A stretch of 64,000 nucleotides of DNA, taken from positions 22,055,001 to 22,119,000 of the forward strand of contig CM062210.1 of assembly GCA_031216445.1 (NCBI GenBank). Direction: 5' to 3'. Positions 30,913 through 44,070 of the stretch are shown here, piece after piece (the stretch's first letter is position 1; each line of letters opens with the position of its first letter). This DNA is from Lateolabrax maculatus (Eukaryota > Chordata > Actinopteri > Acropomatiformes > Lateolabracidae). The translations under genes were made by a program, and so were the position numbers. Below the pieces are notes generated by a model. That model did not search any database. It saw nothing but the letters and a program-made list of their open reading frames with translations, and had not been told where the DNA came from.

Positions 30913-31668
30913 ATTGACAGCATACACATTAAAACATTAATACATTAATACATCAATACATCAATACATCAATACATTGCATACATATCAATAAAACACT
31001 GCTGTTGCATCATGAGTCTCCATACTTCTGTTATTTACTTCTTGCACTTCAGAGGGGTGATTGAGATTGAGTGCAACCCCGAAAGTTAACACTTTATGTA
31101 CACAATATTCGGCCTCTGTGCTTGCAGCAAAACAGAGCCTCTCATTTCCCGACGGACACAGACTCACCACAGGTCTTGATTAACCGAAATAAACCCTTTT
31201 TTGCTTATCACGGAACGTCTTCCCACGGGCTTAACCTCACTGTGGGTCTTATCTGTGTCGGGCACAACCATTAGTTGCCCCGGAAGAAAACCACAATTTT
31301 GTGGTGCTGTGGAGTAAATTCCTTGCCACAGTCTTTTCTCTCTAAATCCACCTCCTACTACAAACTATCACATTTTAGTTTTGTAGTGCTGTGGGGCAAC
31401 CTCCCTGCACAGTCTTTCTGAAGTACACCAATTTTAGCTCAATTGATTTCTGTATTTTCTGCTTTTTTCAAAATTTGTCAATTTTGGCTTAAGCCCCCAC
31501 TGAGAGAGGGGAGACTATGTCCTCAGACCCTGAACTCTCTTTTTAGGCAGGCATTGCATATTCATATTAAAATGCAGAAAATACACATAGATTCTTTATG
31601 ATTCCGTCAAACACAGACATGGTAAGGCAAAATAAAGAAATGCACTTACCAGTCTTTGTTGTATTGGA
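30913..31668 (-). other. Provirus 5' leader with major splice donor
   Basis: Untranslated leader between the primer site and gag. The best splice donor is CTG/GTAAGTGC, with its GT at 31,648-31,649, only about 20 nt past the primer-binding site. A second GTGAGT lies near 31,160. The packaging signal would be expected here but was not identified. Confidence 0.65.
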
Positions 31669-31686
31669 ATCCTGTTCGTGACGCCA
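31669..31686 (-). promoter_or_regulatory. Primer-binding site matching a serine tRNA 3' end
   Basis: Two bases inside the 5' LTR, the minus strand reads TGGCGTCACGAACAGGAT. Its complement, ATCCTGTTCGTGACG plus CCA, fits the 3' end of a vertebrate tRNA-Ser (discriminator G, long acceptor match). The tRNA identity is from memory of tRNA-Ser acceptor stems and should be checked. Confidence 0.65.
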
Positions 31687-31688
31687 AT

Positions 31689-32247
31689 TGTGAGGGAAAT
31701 CTTAGAGCTGGTTCACTCTAACAAGAAGTTTCAGGAGACCGGGATGTCTTACACAGGAATATTTATTGAAGCTCGATCGAGGAGAAAAGGGAAACACCAC
31801 GTGTGAATCACAGCGTACTGCTACCCAAGTCTGAAGATGGTGTCCTGAAACTCAGTATTTAACCCTCCCCAGAAGTGATAAGTTCCGCTATATCCAAATA
31901 GGGTTATTCCTAACTCAGTCTGTCTGTGTGATGACTCTATTGGATATCGGATCCAGACAGGGAAAGACGTCAACCATTGATGTAGAAGGAACAGCATGGC
32001 CTCTCTACCGTATCTGTTATTCAGCGTCAACAACCAGGCACCAGCCTGTTGTGTCTAAACCTGAATACAGAAGATATCTAGCTGACCTTGTCTACCAGAT
32101 GCTAGAGCCAACTCGGCCTTGTCTGGCACACAGAATGAGACAGGCGAACAGAGACAGGCAGTTGACCTGTCCTGTGAAGCACTGTCTTAAGTTACCGTTA
32201 ACCTACAAGAGGGAAGTTTAACATACAAGAAGGAAAATTCCTTCACA
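31689..32247 (-). repeat. Provirus 5' LTR
   Basis: A 559-bp copy that I could not distinguish from the LTR at 21,280-21,838. It ends TCACA in element orientation, directly before AT and the primer site. Confidence 0.95.
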
Positions 32248-32252
32248 TGCCT

Positions 32253-32930
32253 TATAAGAGAATAGTCGTGGATATAATTGGTCCCCTGCCAATAAGTAGC
32301 ACAGGACACTGGTTATATGTGACTATGCAACCAGATACCCAGATGTTCATCCAACGCGCTCCATTCAGGTTAAACATATAGTTTGATATTTCGTTGAGTT
32401 ATTCTCTAGAGTTGGCATCCCTAAAGAGATCTTAACCGATCAGTGTGCAAGCTTTATGTCACATTTGATGAAAAATCACCGTATTCCCAACTTGGTGTAT
32501 CAGAGATAGGAACAACAACATACCACCCTGAAATTGAAGGACTTGTTAAACGATTCAGTGGTACACTGTAACAAATGTTGAGGAAATTTGTTGATGATAC
32601 TGGTAAAGACTAGGATAAATGGTTGCCTTTTCTTTTGTCTGCATAGAGAGATGTACCCCAAGCTTCAACTGGTTTCTCCCCTTTTGAGTTGTTAGGGTAT
32701 GGCAGAGAGGTTAGAGGCCCTTTGGACATGCTGAAGGAGAACTGGGTGGCTGGTGAGACAACATCAACAACAATCAGCATCATCTCCTACTTTCTGCATT
32801 CTGCAGATAAGAAACAAACTGGAAAGCTGCAGAGAAAAAAGTCAGAGACCATATGCAGGAAGCTCAAGATAAACAAAAGATATGGTACGACAAACATGCA
32901 CAGGAAAGAGAACTAAAAAAACCGTCCAGA
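32253..32930 (+). pseudogene. Gypsy relic: integrase core
   Basis: After the provirus and its TGCCT duplication, the reading resumes with RIVVDIIGPLPISSTGHW, the first catalytic Asp block of integrase. Degraded ILTDQ-, YHPE- and GLVKRF-like pieces and a FSPFELLGYGREVRGPLDML-like stretch follow in shifting frames. This C-terminal block is typical of Gmr1-like gypsy elements of fish. Many stops and shifts make it non-functional. It ends without a recognisable LTR. Confidence 0.75.
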
Positions 32931-33054
32931 AAGTGTTGGTACTGCTCCCTACTAGGCCAAGTAAGTTAGTGACTTACTGTAGTTAACAGTAGTATGTGTG
33001 TGAAGTCTGTACATTGTGGTTTAACTGAATTATTATGAAGAGGTGATTTTTGGT

Positions 33055-33107
33055 GCAAAATGTATATTATTATTATTATTATTATTATATATTTTTTATT
33101 ATTATTG

Positions 33108-33146
<39 letters not shown>
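33055..33146. repeat. (ATT)n and (TA)n microsatellites
   Basis: A TAT/ATT run is followed within 30 bp by a TA run. The remaining sequence up to 33,482 holds no recognisable gene. Confidence 0.9.
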
Positions 33147-33149
<3 letters not shown>

Positions 33150-33482
33150 TCTTCAGAAAGAGTATAATTCTCAATACAAACCTTTTCAGTCCCTTTCATG
33201 TAAGAATTATTAAATCACAAAGGAATACATATTTTAAAAAGTTTCAATACTTCCCTCAGAAATAACAATGACTGAACCTACTAGGCAACAGTACTTTATG
33301 CAAAACAGAGGCTAGTGGAACTGGAGATACTTTGGCTTTCACACATCAGCTAGGGCTGTGTCCAAATGAACACAGGATTGGGTCCTTAAAATTAAATATG
33401 TCTCTACAGTTGCCAAGAGATAAGCTTTTTAATGCAGTATTACAAAATACAGCATTAACTTTGAATTTACACAACTTTCACC

Positions 33483-36400
33483 AATTCACACACACGTGAC
33501 ACTTCACACACGTGACATGTCACAGACATACACATACGTGATAATTCAGTCACACACATACACGTGACACTTCTCACACACGTGACATTTCGCACACACA
33601 CAACACTTCACACACATACACACGTGACACCTCATATACACGTGACACTTCACACACACACAAACACTTGACACTTCTCACACACGTGACACTTCACACA
33701 CACGACACTTCACTCACAGACACGTGACATTTTCTACACACACGTGACACTTCACACACACTCATGTGACACAAACACACAGTTCACACACGTGACACTT
33801 CTCACACACACGTTATACTTCTAACAAACACACGTGACACTTCACACATACTCAGACACGTGACACTTCACACACACACTCACGTGACACTTCAAACACA
33901 CACATGACACACACGTGACACTTCACAAACACTCACACACGGCACTTCACACACTTACGTAACACTGCACACACACTCAGGTGACATTTCTCTCACACAC
34001 GTGACAATTCACCCACACAGACACACACTTGACACTTCACACACACTTGAGACACTTCACACACACACACTTCACACGTGTGACACTTCTCACACACACA
34101 CGTGACACTTCACACACACATACACATTTGACACCTCATACACACACATGACACTTCACACACACTCACATACACACACGTGACACTTCACACACGTGAG
34201 ACACTTCACACACACTCAGGTGACACTTCTCTCACACACGACACACACGTGACATTTCACACAGACACACTCACGTGAAATTCACGCACACGCTACACTT
34301 CACGAACACGCAGACGTTACACTTCACGAGCATGCACATTACACTCCTCACACACACAAGTTACACTTCAGACACACACACAACACATTTCACACACAGA
34401 CACGTTACACTTCACACAAACGTACATACACGCACTTCACACACGTGACACTTCTCACACACACGTGACACTTCACACACACTCACACACACGTGACACT
34501 TCACACACTCACGTAACACTTCACACACACTCAGGTGACACTTCTCTCACACACGACACACACGTGACATTTCACACAGACACACTCACGTGAGATTCAC
34601 GCACACGCTACACTTCACGAACACGCAGACGTTACACTTCACGAGCATGCACATTACACTCCTCACACACACAAGTTACACTTCAGACACACACACGTTA
34701 CATTTCACACACAGAAACGTTACACTTCACACAAACGTACATACACATTACATCTCACACACACGTTCACACACACAGTTCACAAACGTGACACTTCACA
34801 CGCACACACAACTGACAATTCACACACACATGTGACACTTCACACACATGTGACATGTCACACACATACACATACGTGACAATTCAGTCACACACACATA
34901 AACGCGACACTTCTCACACACGTGACATTTCGCACACACAGCACTTCACACACATACACACGTGACACCTCACACACACGTGACACTTCACACACACAAA
35001 CACACGTGACACTTCTCACACACGTGACACTTCACACACACACACTTCACACGTGACACTTCACTCACAGACACGTGACATTTCCTACACACACGTGACA
35101 CTTCACACACACTCACGTGACACTTCAAACACACATGTGACACACACGTGATACTTCACAGACACTCACATGACACACACGTGACACTTCACACACACAA
35201 ACACACGTGACACTTCTCACACACGTGACACTTCACACACACACACTTCACACACGTGACACTTCACACACAGACACGTGACATTTCCTACACACACGTG
35301 ACACTTCACACACACTCACGTGACACTTCACAAACACACAGTTCACACACGTGACTCTCCTCACACACACGTTACACTTCTAACAAACACACGTGACACT
35401 TCACACATACTCAGACACGTGACACTTCTCACACACACCAATGTGACACTTCAAACACACACGTGACACACACGTGACAATTCACAAACACTCACATGAC
35501 ACACACTTGACACTTCACACACACTCACATACACACACGTGACACTTCACACATGTGAGACACTTCACACACAGGTGACACTTCTCTCACACACGACACA
35601 CATGTGACATTTCACACAGACACACTCACGTGACATTCACGCACACGCTACACTTCACGAACACGCAGACGTTGAACTTCACGAGCATGCACATTACACT
35701 CCTCAAACACCAATTCACACACACATGTGACACTTCACACACACGTGACATGTCACAGACATACACACATACGTGATAATACACACATACGTGATAATTC
35801 AGTCACACGCGCAAACACTTGACAGTTCTCACACACACGTGACACTTCACACACACGACACTTCACTCACAGACACGTGACATTTTCTACACACGTGACA
35901 CTTCACACACACTCACGTGACACTTCACAAACACACAGTTCACACACGTGACACTTCTCACACACACGTTACACATCTAACAAACACACGTGACACTTCA
36001 CACATACTCAGTCACGTGACACTTCACACACACACTCACGTGACACTTCAAACACACACATGACACACACGTGACACTTCACAAACACTCACATGACACA
36101 CACGTGACACTTCACACACACGTGACACTTCACACTTGTGAGACACTTCACACACACTCTGGTGACACTTCTCTCACACACGACACACGTGACATTTCAC
36201 ACAGACACACTCACGTGACATTCATGCACACGCTACACTTCACGAACACGCAGACATTAAACTTCACGAGCATGCACATTACACTCCTCACACACACAAG
36301 TTACAAATCAGACACACACACGACACATTTCACACACAGACACGTTACACTTCACACAAACGTACATACACGCACTTCACACACGTGACACTTCTCACAC

Positions 36401-39400
36401 ACACGTGACACTTCACACACACTCACACACACGTGAAACTTCACACACTCACGTAACACTTCACACACACTCAGGTGACACTTCTCTCACACACGACACA
36501 CACGTGACATTTCACACAGACACACTCAAGAGACATTCACGCACACGCTACACTTCACGAACACGCAGACGTTACACTTCACGAGCATGCACATTATACT
36601 CCTCACACACACAAGTTACACTTCAGACACACACATGTTACATTTCACACAAACGTACATACACATAACATCTCACACACGCTCACACACACAGTTCACA
36701 AACGTAACACTTCACACGCACACACAACTTACAATTCACACACACATATGACACTTCACACACACACGTGACATGTCACACACATACACATACGTGACAA
36801 TTCAGTCACACACATACACGTGACACTTCACACACAAACACACACGTGACACTTCACACCCACATGTTACACTTCACACACACACGCGTGAGACACACGT
36901 GACACTTCACACACACTCACACACACGACACTTCACACACTCAGGTAACACTTCACAAACAATCAGGTGACACTTCTCTCACACACGTGACAATTCACCC
37001 ACAAAGAGACACACGTGATACTTCACTCACAGACACGTGACATTTTGCACACACACACGACACTTCACACACACATACACACGTGACACCTCACACACAC
37101 GTGACACTTCACACACGTGAGACACTTCACACACACACACTTCACACACGTGACACTTCTCACACACTCAAGTGACACTTCTCTCACACACGACACACAC
37201 GTGACATTTCACACAGACACACTCACGTGACATTCACACACACGTGACACTTCACACACGTGACGCTTCACACACTCACACACTTCACATACGTCACACT
37301 TCACACACCTGACAATTCACACAAATGTGACACTGCACGCAGTCACGTTACACTTCACACGTAACACACACGCTACACTTCAAACACACACACGCTACAC
37401 TTCACGAACACGCAGACGTTACACTTCACGAGCATGCACATTACACTCCTGACACACACAAGTTACACTTCAGACACACACACGTTACATTTCACACACA
37501 GACACGTTACACTTCACACAAACGTACATACACATTAGATCTCACACACACGTTCACACACACAGTTCACAAATGTGACACTTCACACGCACACACAACT
37601 GACAATTCACACACACATGTGACACGTCACACACATGTGACATGTCACACATACACAAAAGTGAAAATTCAGTCACACACATACACGTGACACTTCTCAC
37701 ACACGTGACACTTCACACACAAAAACACGTGACACTTCACACCCACATTTTACACTTCACACACACACACGTGACACTTCACACACGTGACACTTCACAC
37801 ACTCACGTGACACTTCACACACACTCACGTGACACTTCACACACACTCGCGTGACTCTTCACAAACACACAGTTTACATACACGTGACACTTCTCACACA
37901 CGTGACACTTCACAAACACATACACACACGTGATACTTCACTCACAGACACGTGACATTTCGCACAAGCACACGTGACACTTCACACAAACTCACACACG
38001 ACACTTGACACACTCACGTAACACTGCAAACACACTCAGGTGACACTTCTCTCAAACACACGTGACACTTCAAACACATATACACACGTGACACCTCATA
38101 CACACACGTGACACTTCACACACACTCACATACACACACGTGACACTTCACACACACGTGACACTTCTCATACACACGTGACACTTCACACACAAATGAG
38201 ACACTTCACACACACACACTTCACACACCTGACACTTCTCACACACACACGTGACACTTCTCTCACACACGACACACACGTGACATATCACACAGACACA
38301 CTCACGTGAGATTCACGCACACGCTACACTTCACGAACACGCAGACGTTACACTTCACGAGCATGCACTTTACACTCCTCACACACACAAGTTACACTTC
38401 AGACACACACACGTTACATTTCACACACAGAAACGTTACACTTCACACAAACGTACATACACATTACATCTCACACACACGTTCACACACACAGTTCACA
38501 AACGTGACACTTCACACGCACACACAACTGACAATTCACACACACATGTGACACTTTACACACGTGACATGTCACACACATACACATACGTGACAATTCA
38601 GTCACACACACATACACGTGACACTTCTCACACACGTGACATTTCGCACACACACAACACTTCACACACATACACACGTGACACCTCACACACGTGACAC
38701 TTCACACACACAAACACACGTGACACTTCTCACACACGTGACACTTCCCACACACACACTTCACACGTGACACTTCACTCACAGACACGTGACATTTCCT
38801 ACACACACGTGACACTTCACACACACACGTGACACTTCAAACACACATGTGACACACACGTGACACTTCACACACACGTGACACTTCTGACACACGTGAC
38901 ACTTCACACACACTCACGTGACACTTCACACACACTCACGTGACTCTTCACAAACACACAGTTTACATACACTTGACACTTCACACACACACTCACGTGA
39001 CACTTCAAACACACACGTGACACACACGTGACACTTCACAAACACTCACACACATGGCACTTCACACACACATACACATGTGACACCTCATACATACACG
39101 TGACACTTCACACACACTCACATACACACACGTTACACTTCACACACGTGAGACACTTCACACACACTCAGGTGACACTTCTCTCACACACGACACACAC
39201 GTGACATTTCACACAGACACACTCACGTGACATTCACGCACACGCTACACTTCACGAACACGCAGACGTTAAACTTCACGAGCATTCACATTACACTCCT
39301 CAAACACCAATTCACACACACGTGACACTTCACACACACGTGACACTTCACACACACACAAACACTTGACACTTCTCACACACACGTGACACTTCACACA

Positions 39401-40765
39401 CACGACACTTCACTCACAGACACGTGACATTTTGTACACACACGTGACACTTCACACACACTCACGTGACACTTCACAAACACACAGTTCACACACGACA
39501 CTACTCACACACGTTACACTTCTAACAAACACACGTGACACTTCACACATACTCAGACACGTGACACTTCACACACACACTCACGTGACACTTCAAACAC
39601 ACACATGACACACACGTGACACTTCACACACACATACACATGTGACACCACATACACACACGTGACACTTCACACACACATACACACGTGACACCTCATA
39701 CACACATGTGACACTTCACACACACTCACACACACGTGACACTTCACACACTCACATAACACTTCACTCACACTCAGGTGACACTTCTCTCACACACAAC
39801 ACACGTGACATTTCACAAAGACACGCTCACGTGACATTCACACACGTGACACTTCACACACGTGACGCTTCACACACTCACACACTTCAAATACGTCACA
39901 CTTCACACACCTGACAATTCACACAAATGTGACACTTCACGCAGTCACGTTACACTTCACACGTAACACACACGCTACACTTCAAACACACACACGCTAC
40001 ACTTCACGAACACGCAGACGTTACACTTCACGAGCATGCACATTACACTCCTCAAACACACAAGTTACACTTCAGACACACACACGTTACATTTCACACA
40101 CAGACACGTTACACTTCACACAAACGTACATACACGTTACATCTCACACACACGTTCACACACACAGTTCACAAACGTGACACTTCACACGCACACAGAA
40201 CTGACAATTCACACATACACGTGACACTTCTCACACACGTGACACTTCACACACGAACACACGTGACACTTCACACCCACATGTTACACTTCACACACAC
40301 GTGACACTTCACACACGTGACACTTCTGACACACACGTGACACTTCTGACACACACGTGACACTTCACACACACTCGCGTGACTCTTCACACACAGTTTA
40401 CATACACGTGACACTTCTCACACACGTGACACTTCACACACACACACTTCACACACGTGACACTTCACTCACAAACATGTGACATTTCCTACACACGTGA
40501 CACTTCACACACACTCACGTGACACTTCACAAACACAAAGTTCACACACGTGACACTTCTCACACACGTGACACTTTACACACACACTCACGTGACACTT
40601 CACACACACTCAGGTGACACTTCTCTCACACACGACACACACGTGACATTTCACACAGACACACTCACGTGACATTCACGCACACGCTACACTTCACGAA
40701 CACGCAGACGTTACACTTCACGAGCATGCACATTACACTCCTCACACACACAAGTTACACTTCAG
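33483..40765 (+). repeat. CACGTG-rich satellite array, main block
   Basis: More than 7 kb of variable units close to CACACACGTGACACTTCA, mostly 15-30 nt long. The plus strand is almost free of G except within CGTG. Longer segments recur as higher-order units. The block around 34,560-34,850 returns almost unchanged at 38,275-38,580 (3,716 bp apart), and the stretch at 37,246-37,420 returns at about 39,850-40,020. Open frames here are repeat translations (THTLHFT...) and not genes. Confidence 0.95.
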
Positions 40766-43700
40766 CTCATCAATGGAGCTCTATGATGATAGTGTTTCCA
40801 AGATGGCGGCGCGAGCAGATCGCGAGGCCCGGCGTCTCCCCAGTTTTCGCAACTTTGTAGTACTTTTACTGCTCATTTCGGGTCTGTTTGTTCAAAACAG
40901 TAGTGGTTTCACATCATACACCCGACTGGAGCTTTTGGACATTAGACTACGTTTTTCGGACACTTTTATCACCGATCTGCCACTCATCCCTGAGATCTCC
41001 AGAACACCGGAGGCTTCGCACTCTACCCGGCCGGGCGGAAGTGAACAAAGACGGCGCCGAGATCGTAAACAAAGGCGGGGGAAGCGCGGAGGACTGAGAG
41101 CTAAGCTAAGGCTAACACCACACCGGCTCTCTCTGCCCAGCATCTTCCTCGCTAATGTGAGATCTCTGGTGAACAAAATGGACGAGATACGACTCCGCTT
41201 CAATAACAGCAAGAGACTTCTGGACTGCAATGTCATGATTTTCACCGAAACATGGCTACACGGAGGCATACCGGACAGTGCTATCGAGCTAGCCGGACGC
41301 TACACACACCGGGCAGATAGATCAGCTGATGACTCCGGTAAGACCAGAGGGGGAGGACTGTGCATTTATGTCAACAAAGCTTGGTGTACGGACTCTGTTA
41401 CTCTTCGAAGTCACTGCTCAGCTAACCTAGAGTTCATCATGGTTAAGTGTACACCCTTCTATCTGCCACGGGAGTTCACATCCAACATCATCACCGCTGC
41501 TTATATTCCACCGGATGCTAATGCCAAGCTAGCAATGAAGGAACTTCATGCAGCCATTAGCAAACAACAGACTGATCACCCGGAGGCTGCTTTTATTGTT
41601 GCGGGTGATTTTAATCATTCCAACTTAAAGACAGTGCTCCCCAAATTCCACCAGCATGTTTCCTGCCACACCAGAGGAAACAAAACTTTGGACCATGTTT
41701 ACACAAACATAGCTGCTGCCTACACTGCGACCCCCCTCCCCCACCTCGGGCAGTCGGATCACCTCTCTCTGTTCCTCACCCCCAAATATTCACCCCTCAT
41801 CAACCGTGTGAAGCCATCAGTGAGGACTATCAAGGTGTGGCCAGCGGGGACAGACTCTGTACTCCAGGACAGGTTTCAACACACGGACTGGAGTATGTTT
41901 GCTTCTCAGGCCACCTCTGGCTCACACACAGACATTAACATCTATGCTTCCTCTGTCATGGATTACATCACCACTATCATCGATGGCGTCACGACAGAGA
42001 AGAAGATCACCACATACCCCAACCAGAAGCCATGGATGAGCAAGGAGGTGCGGCTCCTGCTAAAGGCCCGCAACACGGCCTTCAGATCAGGGGATGCACA
42101 GGCCTACAGCACATCCAGGACTAACCTGAGGAGGGGCATCAAGAAGGCCAAGAACTGCTACAAGCAAGAAATAGAGGGTCACTTCTCCAACTCCGACCCC
42201 AGACGCATGTGGCAGGGCATCCAGGCCATCACCGACTACAAACCCAGCAACCTCACCCCCACAGCCACAGACATCTCCTTCCTGAACGAGCTTAACAACT
42301 TCTATGCTCGCTTTGAGAGGGAAAACAGAGACAGAGCCACCAAGACAACACTCCCAGCAGATCACCAGCCCACCACACTCTCCTCCACTGTTGTCCACAC
42401 GGCACTGAGCCGGATCAACGCACGCAAGGCTGCTGGACCTGACGGCATTCCTGGACGTGTGCTCAGGGCATGTGCGGAACAGCTCACTGGGATCTTCACG
42501 GACATTTTCAACCTGTCCCTTGCCCAAGAAGCTGTGCCAACATGCTTTAAAGCTACATCCATCGTGCCAGTGCCGAAACATTCCAAGCCAACGTGCCTCA
42601 ATGACTACCGCCCTGTAGCACTCACACCCATCATCATGAAGTGCTTTGAGCGGCTGGTCCTGGCACACCTGAAGGACTCCCTCCCACCCACACTGGACCC
42701 ACACCAGTTTGCCTACCGCAGCAATAGGAGCATAGACGATGCAGTCTCCACAGCACTGCACTCTGTGCTCACTCACCTGGACAACACCAACACCTACGCG
42801 AGATTGCTGTTTGCTGACTTCAGCTCAGCTTTCAACACTGTCATCCCCTCCAAGTTAATCACTAAACTTGGAGACCTGGGCACCAACACCTCCCTCTGCA
42901 ACTGGATCATGGACTTTCTGACTAACAGACCACAACGTGTTAGGTCAGGTCACACCTGCTCCACCACTGTCTCACTCAGCACTGGTGTGCCACAGGGCTG
43001 TGTGCTCAGCCCATTCCTCTACTCCCTCTTCACCTACGACTGCAGACCTATGCATGGATCCAACTCCATCATCAAGTTCGCAGACGACACCACGGTGATT
43101 GGTCTCATCAGCAACAACGATGAGACAGCCTACAGGGAAGAGGTACAGCACCTGGCCACATGGTGCACCGAAAATAACCTGCTCCTAAACACCAGCAAAA
43201 CCAAGGAGCTCATCGTGGACTTCAGGAAGAAGAAAAGAAGCATGCACTCGCCCATCCAAATCAATGGGATGGATGTTGAGCGTGTCTCCAGCTTCAAGTT
43301 CCTGGGGACCCACATCTCGGAAGACCTGTCTTGGACCACCAACACCTCCAGCCTTGTCAAGAAAGCTCACCAGCGCCTCTTCTTCCTGAGGACACTGAAG
43401 AAAAACCATCTGTCTTCAGCCATCCTGGTGAACTTTTACCGCTGTGTGATCGAGAGCATCCTAACCAACTGTGTCACAGTCTGGTATGGGAGCTGCTCTG
43501 TTGTGGAGCGCAAGGGACTGCAGCGGGTGGTGAAAACTGCCCAACGCATCATAGGAACTCCACTTCCAGCCATTGAGGAAATCCAGAGAAAACGCTGTCT
43601 GCGTCGAGCTCGCAGCATTCTCAAGGACGCCTCCCACCCTGCACACAGACTGTTCTCCCTCCTGCCCTCAGGCAGGCGCTTCAGGTGCTTCCGGACAAGG

Positions 43701-44070
43701 ACCAGCAGACTGAGGAACAGTTTCTTCCCCAGAGCTGTGTCCTTACTGAACTCTGCCCCATGCTGACGAAACCCCCCCCCCCAACTCCCCAACCACCACC
43801 ACCACCACCACCCACAAACCCATCTACCCGTCATCTCCCCCCACTGACCAAAGACTTTACACCAGCACTACTGCACTACTGGACCTTCTGCACTCAAACA
43901 CTTTGGAATCTGTTTGCACTTCTCTAACTTATTATCTGTAAAATACTTATTTATTATCTGTATATTGGTACTTACTATTTGCACTTCTGGTTAGATGCTG
44001 AACTGCATTTCGTTACTCTGTACATGTACATGGGTAATGAAAATAAAGTTGAATCTAATCTAATCTAATC
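40766..44070 (+). mobile_element. Rex1-like LINE inserted in the satellite
   Basis: A 3.3-kb LINE flanked by TTCAG (40,761-40,765 and 44,071-44,075), possibly CTTCAG. Taking it out rejoins a satellite unit (TTACACTTCAGACACACAC) seen elsewhere in the array. It has an intact ORF2, a C- and ACC-rich 3' UTR (about 43,768-43,820) and a tail of AATAAAGTTGAATCTAATCTAATC. ORF1 is absent, and ORF2 begins within a few bases of the 5' end. Confidence 0.9.
40773..43766 (+). CDS. Rex1-like ORF2: endonuclease and reverse transcriptase
   Basis: The frame is 997 codons with no break. The start could be the ATG at 40,773 or a second in-frame ATG at 40,803 (MAARADRE). The endonuclease part has FLANVRSLVNKMDE, FTETWL, GGGLCIYV and VAGDFNH, then an SDHLSL block. 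Reverse transcriptase has KAAGPDGIPGRVL, CLNDYRPVALTPIIMKCFER, FADFSSAFNTV, TGVPQGCVLSPFLYSLFTYD and FADD in place of YADD. The C-terminus has SLVKKAHQRLFFLR, YGSC and LPSGRRFRCFRTRTSRLRNSFFP. This layout fits the Rex1/Babar branch of the CR1 group. It would nick the target and copy its RNA there. Confidence 0.9.
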   Translation: MELYDDSVSKMAARADREARRLPSFRNFVVLLLLISGLFVQNSSGFTSYTRLELLDIRLRFSDTFITDLPLIPEISRTPEASHSTRPGGSEQRRRRDRKQRRGKRGGLRAKLRLTPHRLSLPSIFLANVRSLVNKMDEIRLRFNNSKRLLDCNVMIFTETWLHGGIPDSAIELAGRYTHRADRSADDSGKTRGGGLCIYVNKAWCTDSVTLRSHCSANLEFIMVKCTPFYLPREFTSNIITAAYIPPDANAKLAMKELHAAISKQQTDHPEAAFIVAGDFNHSNLKTVLPKFHQHVSCHTRGNKTLDHVYTNIAAAYTATPLPHLGQSDHLSLFLTPKYSPLINRVKPSVRTIKVWPAGTDSVLQDRFQHTDWSMFASQATSGSHTDINIYASSVMDYITTIIDGVTTEKKITTYPNQKPWMSKEVRLLLKARNTAFRSGDAQAYSTSRTNLRRGIKKAKNCYKQEIEGHFSNSDPRRMWQGIQAITDYKPSNLTPTATDISFLNELNNFYARFERENRDRATKTTLPADHQPTTLSSTVVHTALSRINARKAAGPDGIPGRVLRACAEQLTGIFTDIFNLSLAQEAVPTCFKATSIVPVPKHSKPTCLNDYRPVALTPIIMKCFERLVLAHLKDSLPPTLDPHQFAYRSNRSIDDAVSTALHSVLTHLDNTNTYARLLFADFSSAFNTVIPSKLITKLGDLGTNTSLCNWIMDFLTNRPQRVRSGHTCSTTVSLSTGVPQGCVLSPFLYSLFTYDCRPMHGSNSIIKFADDTTVIGLISNNDETAYREEVQHLATWCTENNLLLNTSKTKELIVDFRKKKRSMHSPIQINGMDVERVSSFKFLGTHISEDLSWTTNTSSLVKKAHQRLFFLRTLKKNHLSSAILVNFYRCVIESILTNCVTVWYGSCSVVERKGLQRVVKTAQRIIGTPLPAIEEIQRKRCLRRARSILKDASHPAHRLFSLLPSGRRFRCFRTRTSRLRNSFFPRAVSLLNSAPC

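Larger units (their letters stand above)
21280..32247 (-). mobile_element. Complete class I endogenous retrovirus (provirus)
   Basis: A 10,968-bp provirus is coded on the minus strand. It has 559-bp LTRs (21,280-21,838 and 31,689-32,247) that look identical, and a 5-bp duplication TGCCT (21,275-21,279 and 32,248-32,252). In order from the right it has the 5' LTR, an 18-nt primer site matching a serine-tRNA end, a splice donor, gag, an in-frame TAG, pol, an overlapping env, a polypurine tract and the 3' LTR. All three genes are open. The gag-UAG-pol layout, the CxxC and CX6CC motifs in env and the GPY/F-type integrase tail fit gamma/epsilon-like retroviruses. Whether it can be expressed cannot be judged from sequence. 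Confidence 0.96.

Noticed and set aside
34590..40860. Several open frames of 60-105 codons in the satellite (THTLHFTHR-type proteins)
   Set aside because: They are direct translations of the repeat, present in several frames and copies, with no gene context.
42087..42776. 229-codon frame antisense to the Rex1-like ORF2
   Set aside because: Shadow of the strongly biased sense coding sequence; no motif.
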